Positions 9,032 through 17,899 are shown, counted from the first letter of the stretch. The stretch is 61,040 bases of DNA from a bacterium (GCA_030652805.1 JAUSPT010000056.1:1-61040); one strand, 5' to 3'. Numbers and translations are program-made. Notes: a model not told the origin generated them from the sequence alone.

Positions 9032-10338
9032 ACGGTAAAGGGCAGAAGCTTTGGAACAGGGCAAAGAAGATTATTCCTGGTGGAAATCAACTGTTATCAA
9101 AACGAAGTGAGCGGTTTTTACCTGACCAATGGCCAGCTTATTATAAAAAAGCAAAAGGTGTGGAAATCTGGGATTTGGATGGAAACAAATATATTGATAT
9201 GAGTATAATGGGAGTATCCTCCTGTATTCTAGGATATGCAGATAAGGATGTGAATGAAGCAGTAAAGAATGTGATAGATAATGGCTCAATGTCAACATTG
9301 AATTCTCCTGAGGGAGTTGAATTAACAGAATTATTGTTAAAACTTCATCCATGGGCAGGAATGGTTAGATTTGCCAGAACAGGTGGGGAATCAATGGCTA
9401 TAGCAGTAAGGATTGCCCGTGCATATACCAAGAAAGATAAAGTAGCTTTCTGTGGTTATCACGGCTGGCATGATTGGTATCTTGCGGCGAATTTAGCTGA
9501 TAATAAAAACTTAGATGGACAGCTTCTTCCTGGGTTAGAACCATTAGGCGTTCCAAGATGTCTAAAAGGAACAGCAATTCCCTTTACCTATAACAAGATA
9601 GATGAATTAAAGAATATTGTATCTAAAAATAAAGACATTGGCGTGATTGTGGTGGAGCCGGTAAGACATCATGAGCCTGAAGATAATTTTCTGGGAAAGA
9701 TAAAAGAGATAGCTAAGGATATTAAAGCAGTATTAATATTTGATGAGATAACATCTGGCTGGCGAATGAATATTGGCGGAGCTTATAAGTTATATAATGT
9801 TCATCCTGATATAGCGGTTTATGCAAAGGCCATAAGCAATGGTTTCCCGATGGCGGCAATTGTTGGAAAAGGGGAAATTATGGATGTGGCTCAGGACAGT
9901 TTTATCAGCAGTACCTACTGGACAGAAAGAATAGGCCCTGCTGCAGCCATAGCCACAATCAATAAATTAAAGAAAAACAATGTTCCTTCCCATTTAATCA
10001 AAATAGGGGATTTAATTAAAAAAGGATGGAAGAAACTGGCAGATTCTCATAATTTAAAGATAAAGATTATAGGAATTCCACCATTGCCTGCATTTGTGTT
10101 TGATTATAAAGACTCTCAGGCGCTTATTACTTTATTTACGCAGGAAATGCTAAAGAGAGGATTTTTGGCTTCTGGTGGTGTTTCCTGTTCTTACAGCCAT
10201 AAGGAAGAGCACATCAAAAGATATCTTAATAGTGCAGATGAAGTGTTCGGTATAATAAAGAAAGCTATCAAAAAGAATAATGTTCGCAATTTACTCAAAG
10301 GACCAGTTGCTCATACTGGATTTAAAAGATTAACTTGA
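9028..10338 (+). CDS. class III PLP-dependent aminotransferase (glutamate-1-semialdehyde aminomutase-like)
   Basis: 436 residues of the fold-type I class III aminotransferase family. The PLP lysine is K267 in 'YAKAISNGFP'. The cofactor Asp is D239 in 'IFDEI', and the 'YHGWHDW' segment at about 144-150 is the aromatic region typical of HemL-like enzymes. GGAGGT lies upstream of the ATG, which overlaps the oxidoreductase stop codon. A true HemL for haem synthesis would normally sit with other hem genes. The neighbours here are a sugar-type dehydrogenase and an SDR, which points to amination of a keto sugar or related metabolite. Confidence 0.85.
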   Translation: MNGKGQKLWNRAKKIIPGGNQLLSKRSERFLPDQWPAYYKKAKGVEIWDLDGNKYIDMSIMGVSSCILGYADKDVNEAVKNVIDNGSMSTLNSPEGVELTELLLKLHPWAGMVRFARTGGESMAIAVRIARAYTKKDKVAFCGYHGWHDWYLAANLADNKNLDGQLLPGLEPLGVPRCLKGTAIPFTYNKIDELKNIVSKNKDIGVIVVEPVRHHEPEDNFLGKIKEIAKDIKAVLIFDEITSGWRMNIGGAYKLYNVHPDIAVYAKAISNGFPMAAIVGKGEIMDVAQDSFISSTYWTERIGPAAAIATINKLKKNNVPSHLIKIGDLIKKGWKKLADSHNLKIKIIGIPPLPAFVFDYKDSQALITLFTQEMLKRGFLASGGVSCSYSHKEEHIKRYLNSADEVFGIIKKAIKKNNVRNLLKGPVAHTGFKRLT

Positions 10339-10351
10339 GGAGAGAGAAAAT

Positions 10352-11137
10352 ATGAATATCAAAGAACTTTTTGATTTAACAGGCAAAGTTGCAGTAGTTA
10401 CAGGTGGGGCAGGATTATATGGCAGGCAGATTGTGGCTGCTCTGGCTGAGGCAAAAGCAAAAGTATATATGGCATCTCGGAATTTAGAAGCTTTAGAAGA
10501 AGTAGTCTCTGGACATAGAGCAGATGGATATGATGTAGCTGCTTTGAAGTTGGATTTATCCGATGAGAAATCTATTCTAAGTCTGAGAGATAAAATCTTA
10601 AAACAAAATAAGAGGATAGATATTTTAGTTAATAATGCAGTTCTTCGTCCAATGAAAAAAGGCTATCACGATGATGCCTCATTATTTGCCGAGAGTATGA
10701 AGGTAAATGCAACAGGTTTATTCATTATAACACGGGCAATCGGCGATGTCATGGGAGAACAGCAGAGAGGATCTATTATTAATATTGGCTCTATTCAGGG
10801 CATGATTGGTCCGGATGCGACTATATATAAAAATACAAACATGAGCGGATGGTATCCTGATTATTTTTTCCATAAAGGAGGAATGATTAACTTTACAAGA
10901 TTTATTGCCAGTTATTACGGTAGTAAGGGTGTTAGATGCAATTGCATAGCTCCCGGCGGATTTTTAACTGACAAAATGCCGGAAGCTTTTGTTAAACAGT
11001 ATAGTAACAGAACTTTTTTGGGTCGTTTGGCTAATGATACAGATCTAAAGGGAATTATTGCTTTTCTTGCATCTAATGCCTCGCAGTATATTACAGGAAC
11101 GAATATTCCTGTGGATGGGGGATATACAGCAAAATAA
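10352..11137 (+). CDS. SDR family oxidoreductase
   Basis: 261 residues, a classical short-chain dehydrogenase. The cofactor motif is 'TGGAGLYG' (about 17-24), NNA lies at 94-96, the catalytic Ser is at about 147 and the Y-x-x-x-K pair is Y171/K175. The C-terminus ends with the usual 'ITGTNIPVDGGYT'. A GAGGAGAG ribosome site precedes the ATG, 13 bases after the aminotransferase stop. It closes the three-gene unit; the gene on its 3' side is convergent. The closing residues match SDRs that reduce keto sugars or acyl groups, but the substrate is unknown. Confidence 0.87.
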   Translation: MNIKELFDLTGKVAVVTGGAGLYGRQIVAALAEAKAKVYMASRNLEALEEVVSGHRADGYDVAALKLDLSDEKSILSLRDKILKQNKRIDILVNNAVLRPMKKGYHDDASLFAESMKVNATGLFIITRAIGDVMGEQQRGSIINIGSIQGMIGPDATIYKNTNMSGWYPDYFFHKGGMINFTRFIASYYGSKGVRCNCIAPGGFLTDKMPEAFVKQYSNRTFLGRLANDTDLKGIIAFLASNASQYITGTNIPVDGGYTAK

Positions 11138-11149
11138 TGATATGGGAGA

Positions 11150-12031
11150 TTAGTTTCTCCACTCTCTTTGATAATAGGCTATGCCGCTATTGTTAGAAGG
11201 ATCAGATAGTTTGGGATTATTACTGACAGCAAATTTCATTTGAGCTATGGCTTGTTCCGGTTTTGCCTGTTTTAGATAAACCAGTCCCAGATTGTAATAA
11301 GCGTAGTAAAATTCCGGGTCGTATTTTATAGCAAGTTTCAATTGTTTTTCGGCTTGTTCCAGCTTATCCTCCTGCAAATATACAGCGCCTAAATTATTAT
11401 AAGAAGCAACATGTTTAGGATCATGCTCAATAGCGAGTTTATATTGCTCTTCAGCTTTCTCTAATTTACCCTGTTTCCAATAAATAACTCCAAGATTGTT
11501 GTAACTGTCAGAATATTGAGGACTATGCTTTACGGCAAGCTTCAGGTTTTTTATGGCATCTGGAGTATTATTTATATCAAAATAGAGCCCGGCGAGATTA
11601 AAATATGCCCAGCTATATTTGGGGTCATAAGAGATGGCAAACTTGTAATGCCCTGCCATTTGTTCAATTTGCCCAAGTTTTTTATAAATCTCTATTAAAC
11701 AATTATAAGCCTTGGTATATTTAGGATTATACTTAAGAGCAAGCGCGTATTGAGATATCGCCTTATCCGGTTTATTCTGTTTATCATATATTCTTCCTAG
11801 ATTATAGTAGGCCTCAGCATATACAGGATTATATTTTAAGGCGAGTTTATAGCATTTGATAGCTTTTTTAATTTTTTTACTATCAACGTGTTTTTCTGCA
11901 AGGACGAAGTGCTTCTCAGCCTTTTTCCTATTTGTATCCGAGAGCTGAAAAAGCTCTGTGTCTGATTGAGAATAAGAATACGCGGAAGAGGAAAACAGAA
12001 AAAATATTGCAAATATGGTGATTGCTTTCAT
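11150..12031 (-). CDS. secreted or periplasmic tetratricopeptide-repeat protein
   Basis: 293 residues. A signal peptide occupies about 1-20 (Lys at 2, hydrophobic run, small residues before YSQ). About seven TPR units of 34 residues fill the rest, each with the 'A..NLG..Y....' pattern and prolines at the turns. TPR arrays are scaffolds for protein contacts. Its ATG directly abuts the stop codon of the phosphofructokinase gene, so it is the last gene of the transketolase operon. Why an exported TPR protein is co-transcribed with glycolytic enzymes is unclear; it may simply be a passenger. Confidence 0.85.
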   Translation of the reverse strand: MKAITIFAIFFLFSSSAYSYSQSDTELFQLSDTNRKKAEKHFVLAEKHVDSKKIKKAIKCYKLALKYNPVYAEAYYNLGRIYDKQNKPDKAISQYALALKYNPKYTKAYNCLIEIYKKLGQIEQMAGHYKFAISYDPKYSWAYFNLAGLYFDINNTPDAIKNLKLAVKHSPQYSDSYNNLGVIYWKQGKLEKAEEQYKLAIEHDPKHVASYNNLGAVYLQEDKLEQAEKQLKLAIKYDPEFYYAYYNLGLVYLKQAKPEQAIAQMKFAVSNNPKLSDPSNNSGIAYYQREWRN

Positions 12032-13204
12032 CTATGTTTTTAACCTTCCCAATTCAGGTAATTTACCTACTAAAGGTCTTGCATATGCAAGAAACTTTTC
12101 TGTTACATTATTGCCCTGCTCGTTCATATAATCTCTGGGCATGCCTCGTGTATTTTTAGCAACAGAATGAAGGGGCGTTATGAAAAGTCCGCTTGCTTTT
12201 ATTGCAACGCTTCCATCTTTGAGATCGCTTTCCACAGCGCTCTTTACTGCGAATTCTCCAACACGTCTTGCTTCTTCTGCGTCCGATTCAGAAACGATAC
12301 AGGGAAAACATCTTTGTAAATAACCAAATGTATCGGCTCTAGCTCTAAGCTTGCCGGGAATGTTTTGTTTAATAAGCTCTATCAGCATATCTCCAAGTCC
12401 TCCGGAACCGCTCAATTGTACATTTCCGTGAGCGTCCTTAACTCCGGATTGAAAAATCGAGTTGCCTTTGTCATCACTTATTCCTTCAGAAACCGCTATC
12501 TGGCATCGTCCCAACCTGTTGTAAACATCTTTAACATCCTTGATAAACTTCTCCTTTGAAAATGGAATTTCAGGCACATAGATCAGATGCGGGCCATCAT
12601 TCTCATGTTGTCTGCCAAGAGCAGAAGCGGCAGTTAAAAACCCTGCATGTCTCCCCATAATAATGTTAACTTTAATTCCAGGGATAGCACCGTTATCAAG
12701 ATTATCACCCATTATTGCCATTGCAACAAATTTTGCCGCAGAACCATAGCCCGGACAGTGGTCAGTAACAAGCAAGTCATTATCAATAGTCTTTGGTATA
12801 TGGTAAGACGTTAAATCATAGCCTGATTTGTTTGCAAGTTGATTTATAATATCTGCTGTTTCTGCTGAATCATTACCTCCAATATAAAAGAAATATCTGA
12901 TATTATTCTTCTTGAATATCTTAAATATTTTTTCACATTCCTCTTCAGTAGGTTTTTTCCTTACGGATCCCAGTGCAGCAGATGGTGTGTTAGCTACTTT
13001 TTCAAGAACTGAGGAGTTCTGTGCTCCTAAATCAATAAAATTCTCATCAAGTATTCCTTTTATGCCATGCAATGCACCATAAAATTTTTGAATTTCCGGA
13101 TGTTTGCCTGCTTCTATTATTGCGCCAACTAAGCTCTGATTAATAACACACGTTGGTCCACCTGATTGCCCTATAACAGCATTTCCACATGCTTTAGTAC
13201 TCAT
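12032..13204 (-). CDS. pfp: 6-phosphofructokinase, probably pyrophosphate-dependent
   Basis: 390 residues of the PfkA superfamily. It phosphorylates fructose 6-phosphate, and the reverse step is possible if PPi-linked. Motifs are 'GQSGGPT' near the N-terminus, 'GGNDS' (109-113), 'PKTIDND' (137-143) and 'MGRHAGF' (183-189). The Lys in PKTIDND and the Asp in GGNDS are the residues that usually mark PPi-dependent rather than ATP-dependent enzymes. It lies 11 bases downstream of transketolase and abuts the TPR gene, so the three form an operon read from the transketolase promoter. Confidence 0.88.
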   Translation of the reverse strand: MSTKACGNAVIGQSGGPTCVINQSLVGAIIEAGKHPEIQKFYGALHGIKGILDENFIDLGAQNSSVLEKVANTPSAALGSVRKKPTEEECEKIFKIFKKNNIRYFFYIGGNDSAETADIINQLANKSGYDLTSYHIPKTIDNDLLVTDHCPGYGSAAKFVAMAIMGDNLDNGAIPGIKVNIIMGRHAGFLTAASALGRQHENDGPHLIYVPEIPFSKEKFIKDVKDVYNRLGRCQIAVSEGISDDKGNSIFQSGVKDAHGNVQLSGSGGLGDMLIELIKQNIPGKLRARADTFGYLQRCFPCIVSESDAEEARRVGEFAVKSAVESDLKDGSVAIKASGLFITPLHSVAKNTRGMPRDYMNEQGNNVTEKFLAYARPLVGKLPELGRLKT

Positions 13205-13215
13205 TTAAAATCCTA

Positions 13216-15216
13216 CTATCTTTCTATTATTTCCAATGCTTTCTTATACACATTATCAGCAGTAAAACCAAACTTTTCTGCTAATATTTCATACGGTGCA
13301 GAAGCTCCAAATTCATCAATTCCCAGCACTTTTCCGTCTAATCCTGCATATTTATACCATCCTGCAGTTGAGCCGGCTTCAACTACCAATCTCTTCCTGC
13401 ATAATGATGGAATAACTTTTTCAATATATGATCCAGACTGTGCTTCAAATATTTCGACACTTGGTATGTTCACAAGTCTCACATTACGTCCTTCCTTATT
13501 CAGACGCTCTGTTGCTTCCATACAAATGCTGACTTCGGAGCCAGAGGCAATAATAACAAGTTCTGGTACTCTGGACTTGCTATCTATTAGCACATACGCC
13601 CCTTTAGAAAGGTTTTTTGCTGATGGATATTTATTCCTGTCAATTACAGGAACTTTTTGCCTTGTTAGGAGAATAGCAGTTGGCCCAGTTTTGTTTTTAA
13701 GAGCCTCTATCCACGCAGCAGGTGTTTCAGAGGCGTCAGATGGCCTTATTACTGTTAAGTTGGGTATCAAACGAAGTGAAGCTGCTTGCTCAACAGGTTC
13801 ATGAGTTGGACCGTCTTCTCCAACAAAAATACTGTCATGTGTAAAAACATAGATTACCTGTTGCTTCATAATAGCTGCAAGCCGTATAGAAGGTCTCATA
13901 TAGTCTGAGAACACAAAGAAAGTAGAACCATAAGGAATAATGCCCCCAAAAAGAGCCATGCCATTCAATACTCCACCCATGCAGTGTTCCCTTATACCAA
14001 AATGCATGTTGCGTCCACTGAATTTCCCTCTGTTTATAGATTCGTATTTTTTAAGGATTGTCTTTGTAGACGGAGAAAGATCTGCTGAACCGCCGATAAG
14101 AAAAGGAACTTTTTCTGCAACGGCCTGCATTACTTCACCAGCAGCATTTCGTGTGGCAACAGGTTCGTTTCCAAAGCTGGGTAAAGTGTCTGCTATATTT
14201 TCTGGGATTTCTTTATTCAGCCAGTTATTCAGTGCCTCTGCTTTTTGTGGGCATTTTGTTTTGTATTCTTCCAGCTTGTTTTTCCAGTCTTTATGGATTA
14301 AAAGATTTTTTTTATTACATTTTTCAAAGACTTCCTTTGTTTCCTCTGGTATATAAAATGCAGGTTCAAGAGGCCAGCCAATGTTTTGCTTTGTCAGTTT
14401 TACTTCTTCTTCTCCTAAAGGCTCGCCGTGTGCAGATGCTGAGTCCTGCTTATTAGGAGATCCTTTTGCTATATTGGTTCTGCCTATAATTAAGGTTGGC
14501 TTGTTTTTTTCTTTTTGCCCTGATTCAATGGCTTTTACAATTTCCCGAAGATTATACGGATTAATCTTTATTACTTGCCATTCATATGCTTCAAAGCGTT
14601 TACCTACATCTTCACTAAAGGTAAGAGAAGTATCTCCTTCAATAGTAATGTGATTGTCATCATAGAAGTATATAATATTTCCGAGTCCAAGATGTCCTGC
14701 AAAAGACGCTGCTTCTGCGCTAATACCTTCCATTAGATCCCCATCGGTTACTATGCCGTAAACATAGGAATCAAAGAGTTTAATATGGTCTGTATTAAAC
14801 CTGTTTTCAAAGATTTTTGCCGATATTGCCATACCAACTCCATTCGCAAATCCCTGCCCAAGAGGACCGGTTGTTGTCTCAACTCCTGGTGTCATCCCAT
14901 ATTCAGGATGTCCCGGAGTCTTACTATCCCACTGCCTGAAATTTTTAAGTTCTTCAAGTGATAAGTTAAATCCGCCCAAATGGAGCAATGAGTAAAGAAG
15001 CATTGAGCCATGTCCTCCGGAAAGAACAAATCTATCTCTATTTATCCACGTAATATCTTTAGGGTTGTATCTCAAGAATCTGGTCCAGACTACATACGCA
15101 TAGTCCGCAACTCCCATTGGAAGCCCAGGGTGCCCGGAATTGGCTTTTTGCACAGCATCTACTGAGAGCATTTTTATTGTATTTATTGCGAGAGTATCCT
15201 TGTTATCAAATTGCAT
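13216..15216 (-). CDS. tkt: transketolase
   Basis: 666 residues, full length for the family. It moves two-carbon ketol units between sugar phosphates in the pentose phosphate pathway using thiamine diphosphate. Visible are 'GHPGLPMG' for substrate and cofactor contact, the ThDP/Mg motif around 'TDGDLMEG', and the pyrimidine-binding region with 'FGIREHCMGG'. AAGGAG precedes the ATG. It is the first gene of a tkt-pfp-TPR operon and has a near-consensus promoter about 50-80 bases upstream. Confidence 0.95.
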   Translation of the reverse strand: MQFDNKDTLAINTIKMLSVDAVQKANSGHPGLPMGVADYAYVVWTRFLRYNPKDITWINRDRFVLSGGHGSMLLYSLLHLGGFNLSLEELKNFRQWDSKTPGHPEYGMTPGVETTTGPLGQGFANGVGMAISAKIFENRFNTDHIKLFDSYVYGIVTDGDLMEGISAEAASFAGHLGLGNIIYFYDDNHITIEGDTSLTFSEDVGKRFEAYEWQVIKINPYNLREIVKAIESGQKEKNKPTLIIGRTNIAKGSPNKQDSASAHGEPLGEEEVKLTKQNIGWPLEPAFYIPEETKEVFEKCNKKNLLIHKDWKNKLEEYKTKCPQKAEALNNWLNKEIPENIADTLPSFGNEPVATRNAAGEVMQAVAEKVPFLIGGSADLSPSTKTILKKYESINRGKFSGRNMHFGIREHCMGGVLNGMALFGGIIPYGSTFFVFSDYMRPSIRLAAIMKQQVIYVFTHDSIFVGEDGPTHEPVEQAASLRLIPNLTVIRPSDASETPAAWIEALKNKTGPTAILLTRQKVPVIDRNKYPSAKNLSKGAYVLIDSKSRVPELVIIASGSEVSICMEATERLNKEGRNVRLVNIPSVEIFEAQSGSYIEKVIPSLCRKRLVVEAGSTAGWYKYAGLDGKVLGIDEFGASAPYEILAEKFGFTADNVYKKALEIIER

Positions 15217-15266
15217 TTCTGTCTCCTTGATTTTTGTGTCTAATTTTCTAATTTACAGTGTGTGGT

Positions 15267-15295
15267 TTTCTATCATAAAAAAAATTTCATGTCAA
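15267..15295 (-). promoter_or_regulatory. sigma70-type promoter of the transketolase operon
   Basis: On the minus strand TTGACA (15290-15295) and TAGAAA (15267-15272) are separated by 17 bases, about 50 bases upstream of the transketolase start. The spacer is T-rich. Confidence 0.65.
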
Positions 15296-15313
15296 GAAAA
15301 GCGTATGTAGACT

Positions 15314-15862
15314 CTAGATTTTTTTGGATCCGTAACCGCTGCCAATGGCAGAGAAGGGGAGGTCTAGTTCCAGTTTCGGCACCAGCTTGGCGATCCAGGC
15401 GGTAAAGGTGTTGCTGTTGGGACCTGGAAAGGCCTTGTATTTCGTTTTCCATGGGTAAGCACGGGCAGCCTTGTCGACGGCATCAATCAGTTCGTCTACT
15501 CCCGTTCCTCTATGCTCTTTGAGAATCCGTGGTTTCTCGCCATACCAGTAGCGGTCGGGGACGTCCTGGGTAATCCTCAGGACCGGCTGGCCGTGATAAC
15601 CGCGCCAACCGACCACGTCATACACCGTGTAAGAGGCTTCGCCGGTCCGCTTGGCTGCGATCCAGGTGTGAATGGCAAACCAGCCACGCCAGCCCCAGGC
15701 CTTGGCACCGTAGACGTGAAGAACCGCTTCTTTTGTCACGGCAGGGTCGGGTGCGATCCCAGCAGGTTCGCGGCTGGCGGTGCGCCAGTCTTTACCAGAA
15801 GAACAGTTCGACAACATCAATCCCATCAGGACAAAAGCCGGCAGTAGTTTCAAGATTTTCAT
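15314..15862 (-). CDS. DUF3750-family lipoprotein
   Basis: About 182 residues from the ATG at 15862, which is preferred over a TTG ten codons earlier because it places the signal sequence at the N-terminus. A lipobox 'LMLSNC' near residue 20 predicts a lipoprotein. The mature part contains 'GWRGWFAIHTWIA' and 'YDVVGWRGYHG', with a late 'NSNTFTAWI'; this pattern matches the DUF3750 family of unknown function. The gene is strikingly GC-rich compared with the AT-rich genes on both sides and resembles the composition of bases 1-6740, which suggests separate acquisition. It has no close operon partner. Confidence 0.75.
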   Translation of the reverse strand: MKILKLLPAFVLMGLMLSNCSSGKDWRTASREPAGIAPDPAVTKEAVLHVYGAKAWGWRGWFAIHTWIAAKRTGEASYTVYDVVGWRGYHGQPVLRITQDVPDRYWYGEKPRILKEHRGTGVDELIDAVDKAARAYPWKTKYKAFPGPNSNTFTAWIAKLVPKLELDLPFSAIGSGYGSKKI

Positions 15863-15873
15863 AAATATATGCT

Positions 15874-16929
15874 TCACGAAATCACCGTGCAAATCTTAGC
15901 AATAAGCAGCTCCAAAGCCAGCTTTTGGGGAACTTTACCTGTTTTTATAGACACCTCTGTTTCAAACAAATTCTTAATATCTGCTATTAGCTCTTCTTTT
16001 TGAAATTTCAGACTTTGCTGGGCTATTCTGAATATTACATAAGGATGCTGTCCTGAGAGTTTTTGGGAAGCAGAGCTATATGTTTTCTGATCATAGTATC
16101 CTCTTTTAACTATATCAAGAGGAATGTCTCCTTTTTCAATAAATATCTTAATCTGCAACAACAGCCTGATTCTTTTTGTCAGCATAGGCACAACACTATA
16201 GCCAGTGTTTTGGGTACGAGAGAATTCCTCAAGAAGTTTTAAGGCTCTTGGAAGGTTTTTCTCCGCAACTGCCTCAGACATAGCAAACGGCGCATATTCT
16301 ATTGATTCGGGGACAAGTGTATTTATATCTTCCTCTGTAATATTATCTTTGCCATTGCAATAAAGCTCTAATTTATCTAGTTCATTTATTATTTGTCTGA
16401 GATTTACTCCGGTAAAAGACAGCAGATATTCAAAGGCAATTGGAGAGAGCTGTTTGCCTCTCTTCTTTAGTTTTAGCTGTGCAAATTCATATAGTTGATT
16501 TCTGTCTGTTTTTTTGTTTTCCTTGAAAGAAGAAAATTCAATTATTTCTCCAATTTTTTTATCCGCTTGTTCAGCAGTTAAAATTACATAGGTATTAGCG
16601 GGTATGTCATGTTCTATCGTTTCATCAAATCCTTCAGAATTATTCCCGAGTAGATTTTCACAATCTTTAATCCAGACAACGCGTTTAAGCCCGAGTAAAG
16701 AAGGAGTTTTTATTGCAGACATAATGCTCTTTATATCTGTGTCGTTGGCATGTATTATCTCCAGTCCGAACTCTTTTTTATCTTCAGGTAAGACCATGTT
16801 GATAATCTTCTTAGCAGTATCCTCTACCAGATAATTCTCTCCGCCAAAAATCAGGAATAACTTAGGGATATCCCCGTTTTTTATTTTTTTGATCAGATTG
16901 GATTGTTTACTTAGTCTATTTTCTAACAC
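15874..16929 (-). CDS. holA: DNA polymerase III delta subunit
   Basis: About 351 residues. HolA opens the sliding clamp within the clamp-loader complex. The N-terminal 'LFLIFGGENYLVEDTAKKI' is the family's degenerate P-loop region, and the rest matches the three-domain AAA+ fold, including 'NLRQIINELDKLELY'. The frame stays open 16 codons further upstream. I prefer the GTG at 16929 because AAGG lies six bases before it and it then overlaps the oppF stop by only 14 bases. The gene is translationally coupled to oppF and is the last gene of that array. Confidence 0.88.
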   Translation of the reverse strand: MLENRLSKQSNLIKKIKNGDIPKLFLIFGGENYLVEDTAKKIINMVLPEDKKEFGLEIIHANDTDIKSIMSAIKTPSLLGLKRVVWIKDCENLLGNNSEGFDETIEHDIPANTYVILTAEQADKKIGEIIEFSSFKENKKTDRNQLYEFAQLKLKKRGKQLSPIAFEYLLSFTGVNLRQIINELDKLELYCNGKDNITEEDINTLVPESIEYAPFAMSEAVAEKNLPRALKLLEEFSRTQNTGYSVVPMLTKRIRLLLQIKIFIEKGDIPLDIVKRGYYDQKTYSSASQKLSGQHPYVIFRIAQQSLKFQKEELIADIKNLFETEVSIKTGKVPQKLALELLIAKICTVIS

Positions 16930-17899
16930 TTTCAACCTTTCTGGTATATCCAGTGCCTCTTGAGGAGAAAATTTCACACATCACATGACATGCAAGATAA
17001 TGCTCTTTACCTATCTGTTTTAACTCAGGAACCTGGCTTTCACATCTATTTTTGGCAATTTTGCATCTTGGATAAAAACTGCATCCTGAAGAGGGGAGTG
17101 ATGAAGATGAGATTTTAGGGATAGTCGCTGTGCGAAGCAAAACATTTGTATAAGGATGCAGCGGCCTTTTGAATATTTCATCACATGGACCTTGTTCTAC
17201 TATTTTACCAAGATACATTACGCACACACGATGGCTTATATACTTGATTATGTTTAAGTCATGTGAAATAAAGAGCATAGAAAGGCTGAAGTCAGACTGT
17301 AGTTGACTCAGCAGATTTAGTATTTGTGCCTGTATTGAGACATCCAGAGAGGAAGTTGGCTCATCAGCGATTATAAGTTCAGAGTTTACTGCTAGAGCTC
17401 TGGCTATGCCGACACGCTGTTTTTGCCCTCCGCTTAGTTGATGTGGGTATTTATCTAATATTTTTCTGTCTAATCCAACCGTCTTTATAAGTCTTTTAAT
17501 TTCAGACAATATATTTTTTTTATTTAAAGAGCTGTTTACCCCGTTAGAAAAATCCTTTCTAACGGGGTTTATTAGTAATGGCTCGCGAAGTGTCTGGTTT
17601 ATGTTCATTCTTGGATTTAGAGAGTTTGCAGGGTCCTGAAATATCAACTGTGGATTAATGCTTTTATCCCCAAGATAATCTATAGTTCCCTTATCAGGCG
17701 GAATAAGCCCTGTTATCAGCTTTCCAACGGTGCTTTTGCCACACCCGCTTTCTCCAACAAGTCCAAGTATTTCTCCTCGCCCAATATGAAAGCTCACACC
17801 ATCAACAGCTTTTACTGTATATGAATGTTTAGACCATAAACTTGTTTTCCGCGAGAAATATTTCTCTACATTCTTTATAACTAAAATTTCTTGTTTCAT
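16916..17899 (-). CDS. oppF: oligopeptide/dipeptide ABC transporter ATPase, OppF/DppF type
   Basis: 327 residues. Walker A 'GESGCGKST' lies at 49-57, the ABC signature 'LSGGQKQR' at 155-162 and Walker B 'LIIADEP' at 175-181; the cysteine-bearing oligo_HPY tail is present. Residues 111-121 (NPVRKDFSNGV) are an in-frame insertion relative to family members and are encoded exactly by a 31-base palindrome at 17538-17568. The partner ATPase oppD lies about 2.9 kb upstream, separated by accessory genes. No permease or substrate-binding genes are nearby. The ribosome site before the ATG is weak, as expected if its original upstream context was lost. Confidence 0.9.
   Translation of the reverse strand: MKQEILVIKNVEKYFSRKTSLWSKHSYTVKAVDGVSFHIGRGEILGLVGESGCGKSTVGKLITGLIPPDKGTIDYLGDKSINPQLIFQDPANSLNPRMNINQTLREPLLINPVRKDFSNGVNSSLNKKNILSEIKRLIKTVGLDRKILDKYPHQLSGGQKQRVGIARALAVNSELIIADEPTSSLDVSIQAQILNLLSQLQSDFSLSMLFISHDLNIIKYISHRVCVMYLGKIVEQGPCDEIFKRPLHPYTNVLLRTATIPKISSSSLPSSGCSFYPRCKIAKNRCESQVPELKQIGKEHYLACHVMCEIFSSRGTGYTRKVESVRK
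17538..17568. repeat. palindromic element inserted in frame within oppF
   Basis: Perfect 13-base arms (17538-17550 and 17556-17568, beginning ACCCCGTTAG) flank a 5-base loop. On the minus strand it encodes exactly residues 111-121 of OppF, between the Q-loop region and the ABC signature, where related ATPases have fewer residues. This resembles protein-coding palindromic elements such as those described in Rickettsia. Confidence 0.7.

Noticed and set aside
9028-10338. Calling the class III aminotransferase HemL
   Set aside because: No haem genes are nearby and it is embedded in a sugar-type oxidoreductase unit.
11145-11160. Short inverted repeat GGAGA/TCTCC between the convergent SDR and TPR genes, considered as a bidirectional terminator
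   Set aside because: Five-pair arms without a convincing T-run; too weak to call.
13166-13804. A 212-codon plus-strand frame antisense to transketolase
   Set aside because: The transketolase frame on the other strand is unambiguous, and this frame has no ribosome site or recognisable domain.
17538-17568. The oppF palindrome considered as a transcription terminator or attenuator
   Set aside because: It lies inside a conserved coding sequence, is in frame and is not followed by a U-run on the coding strand.
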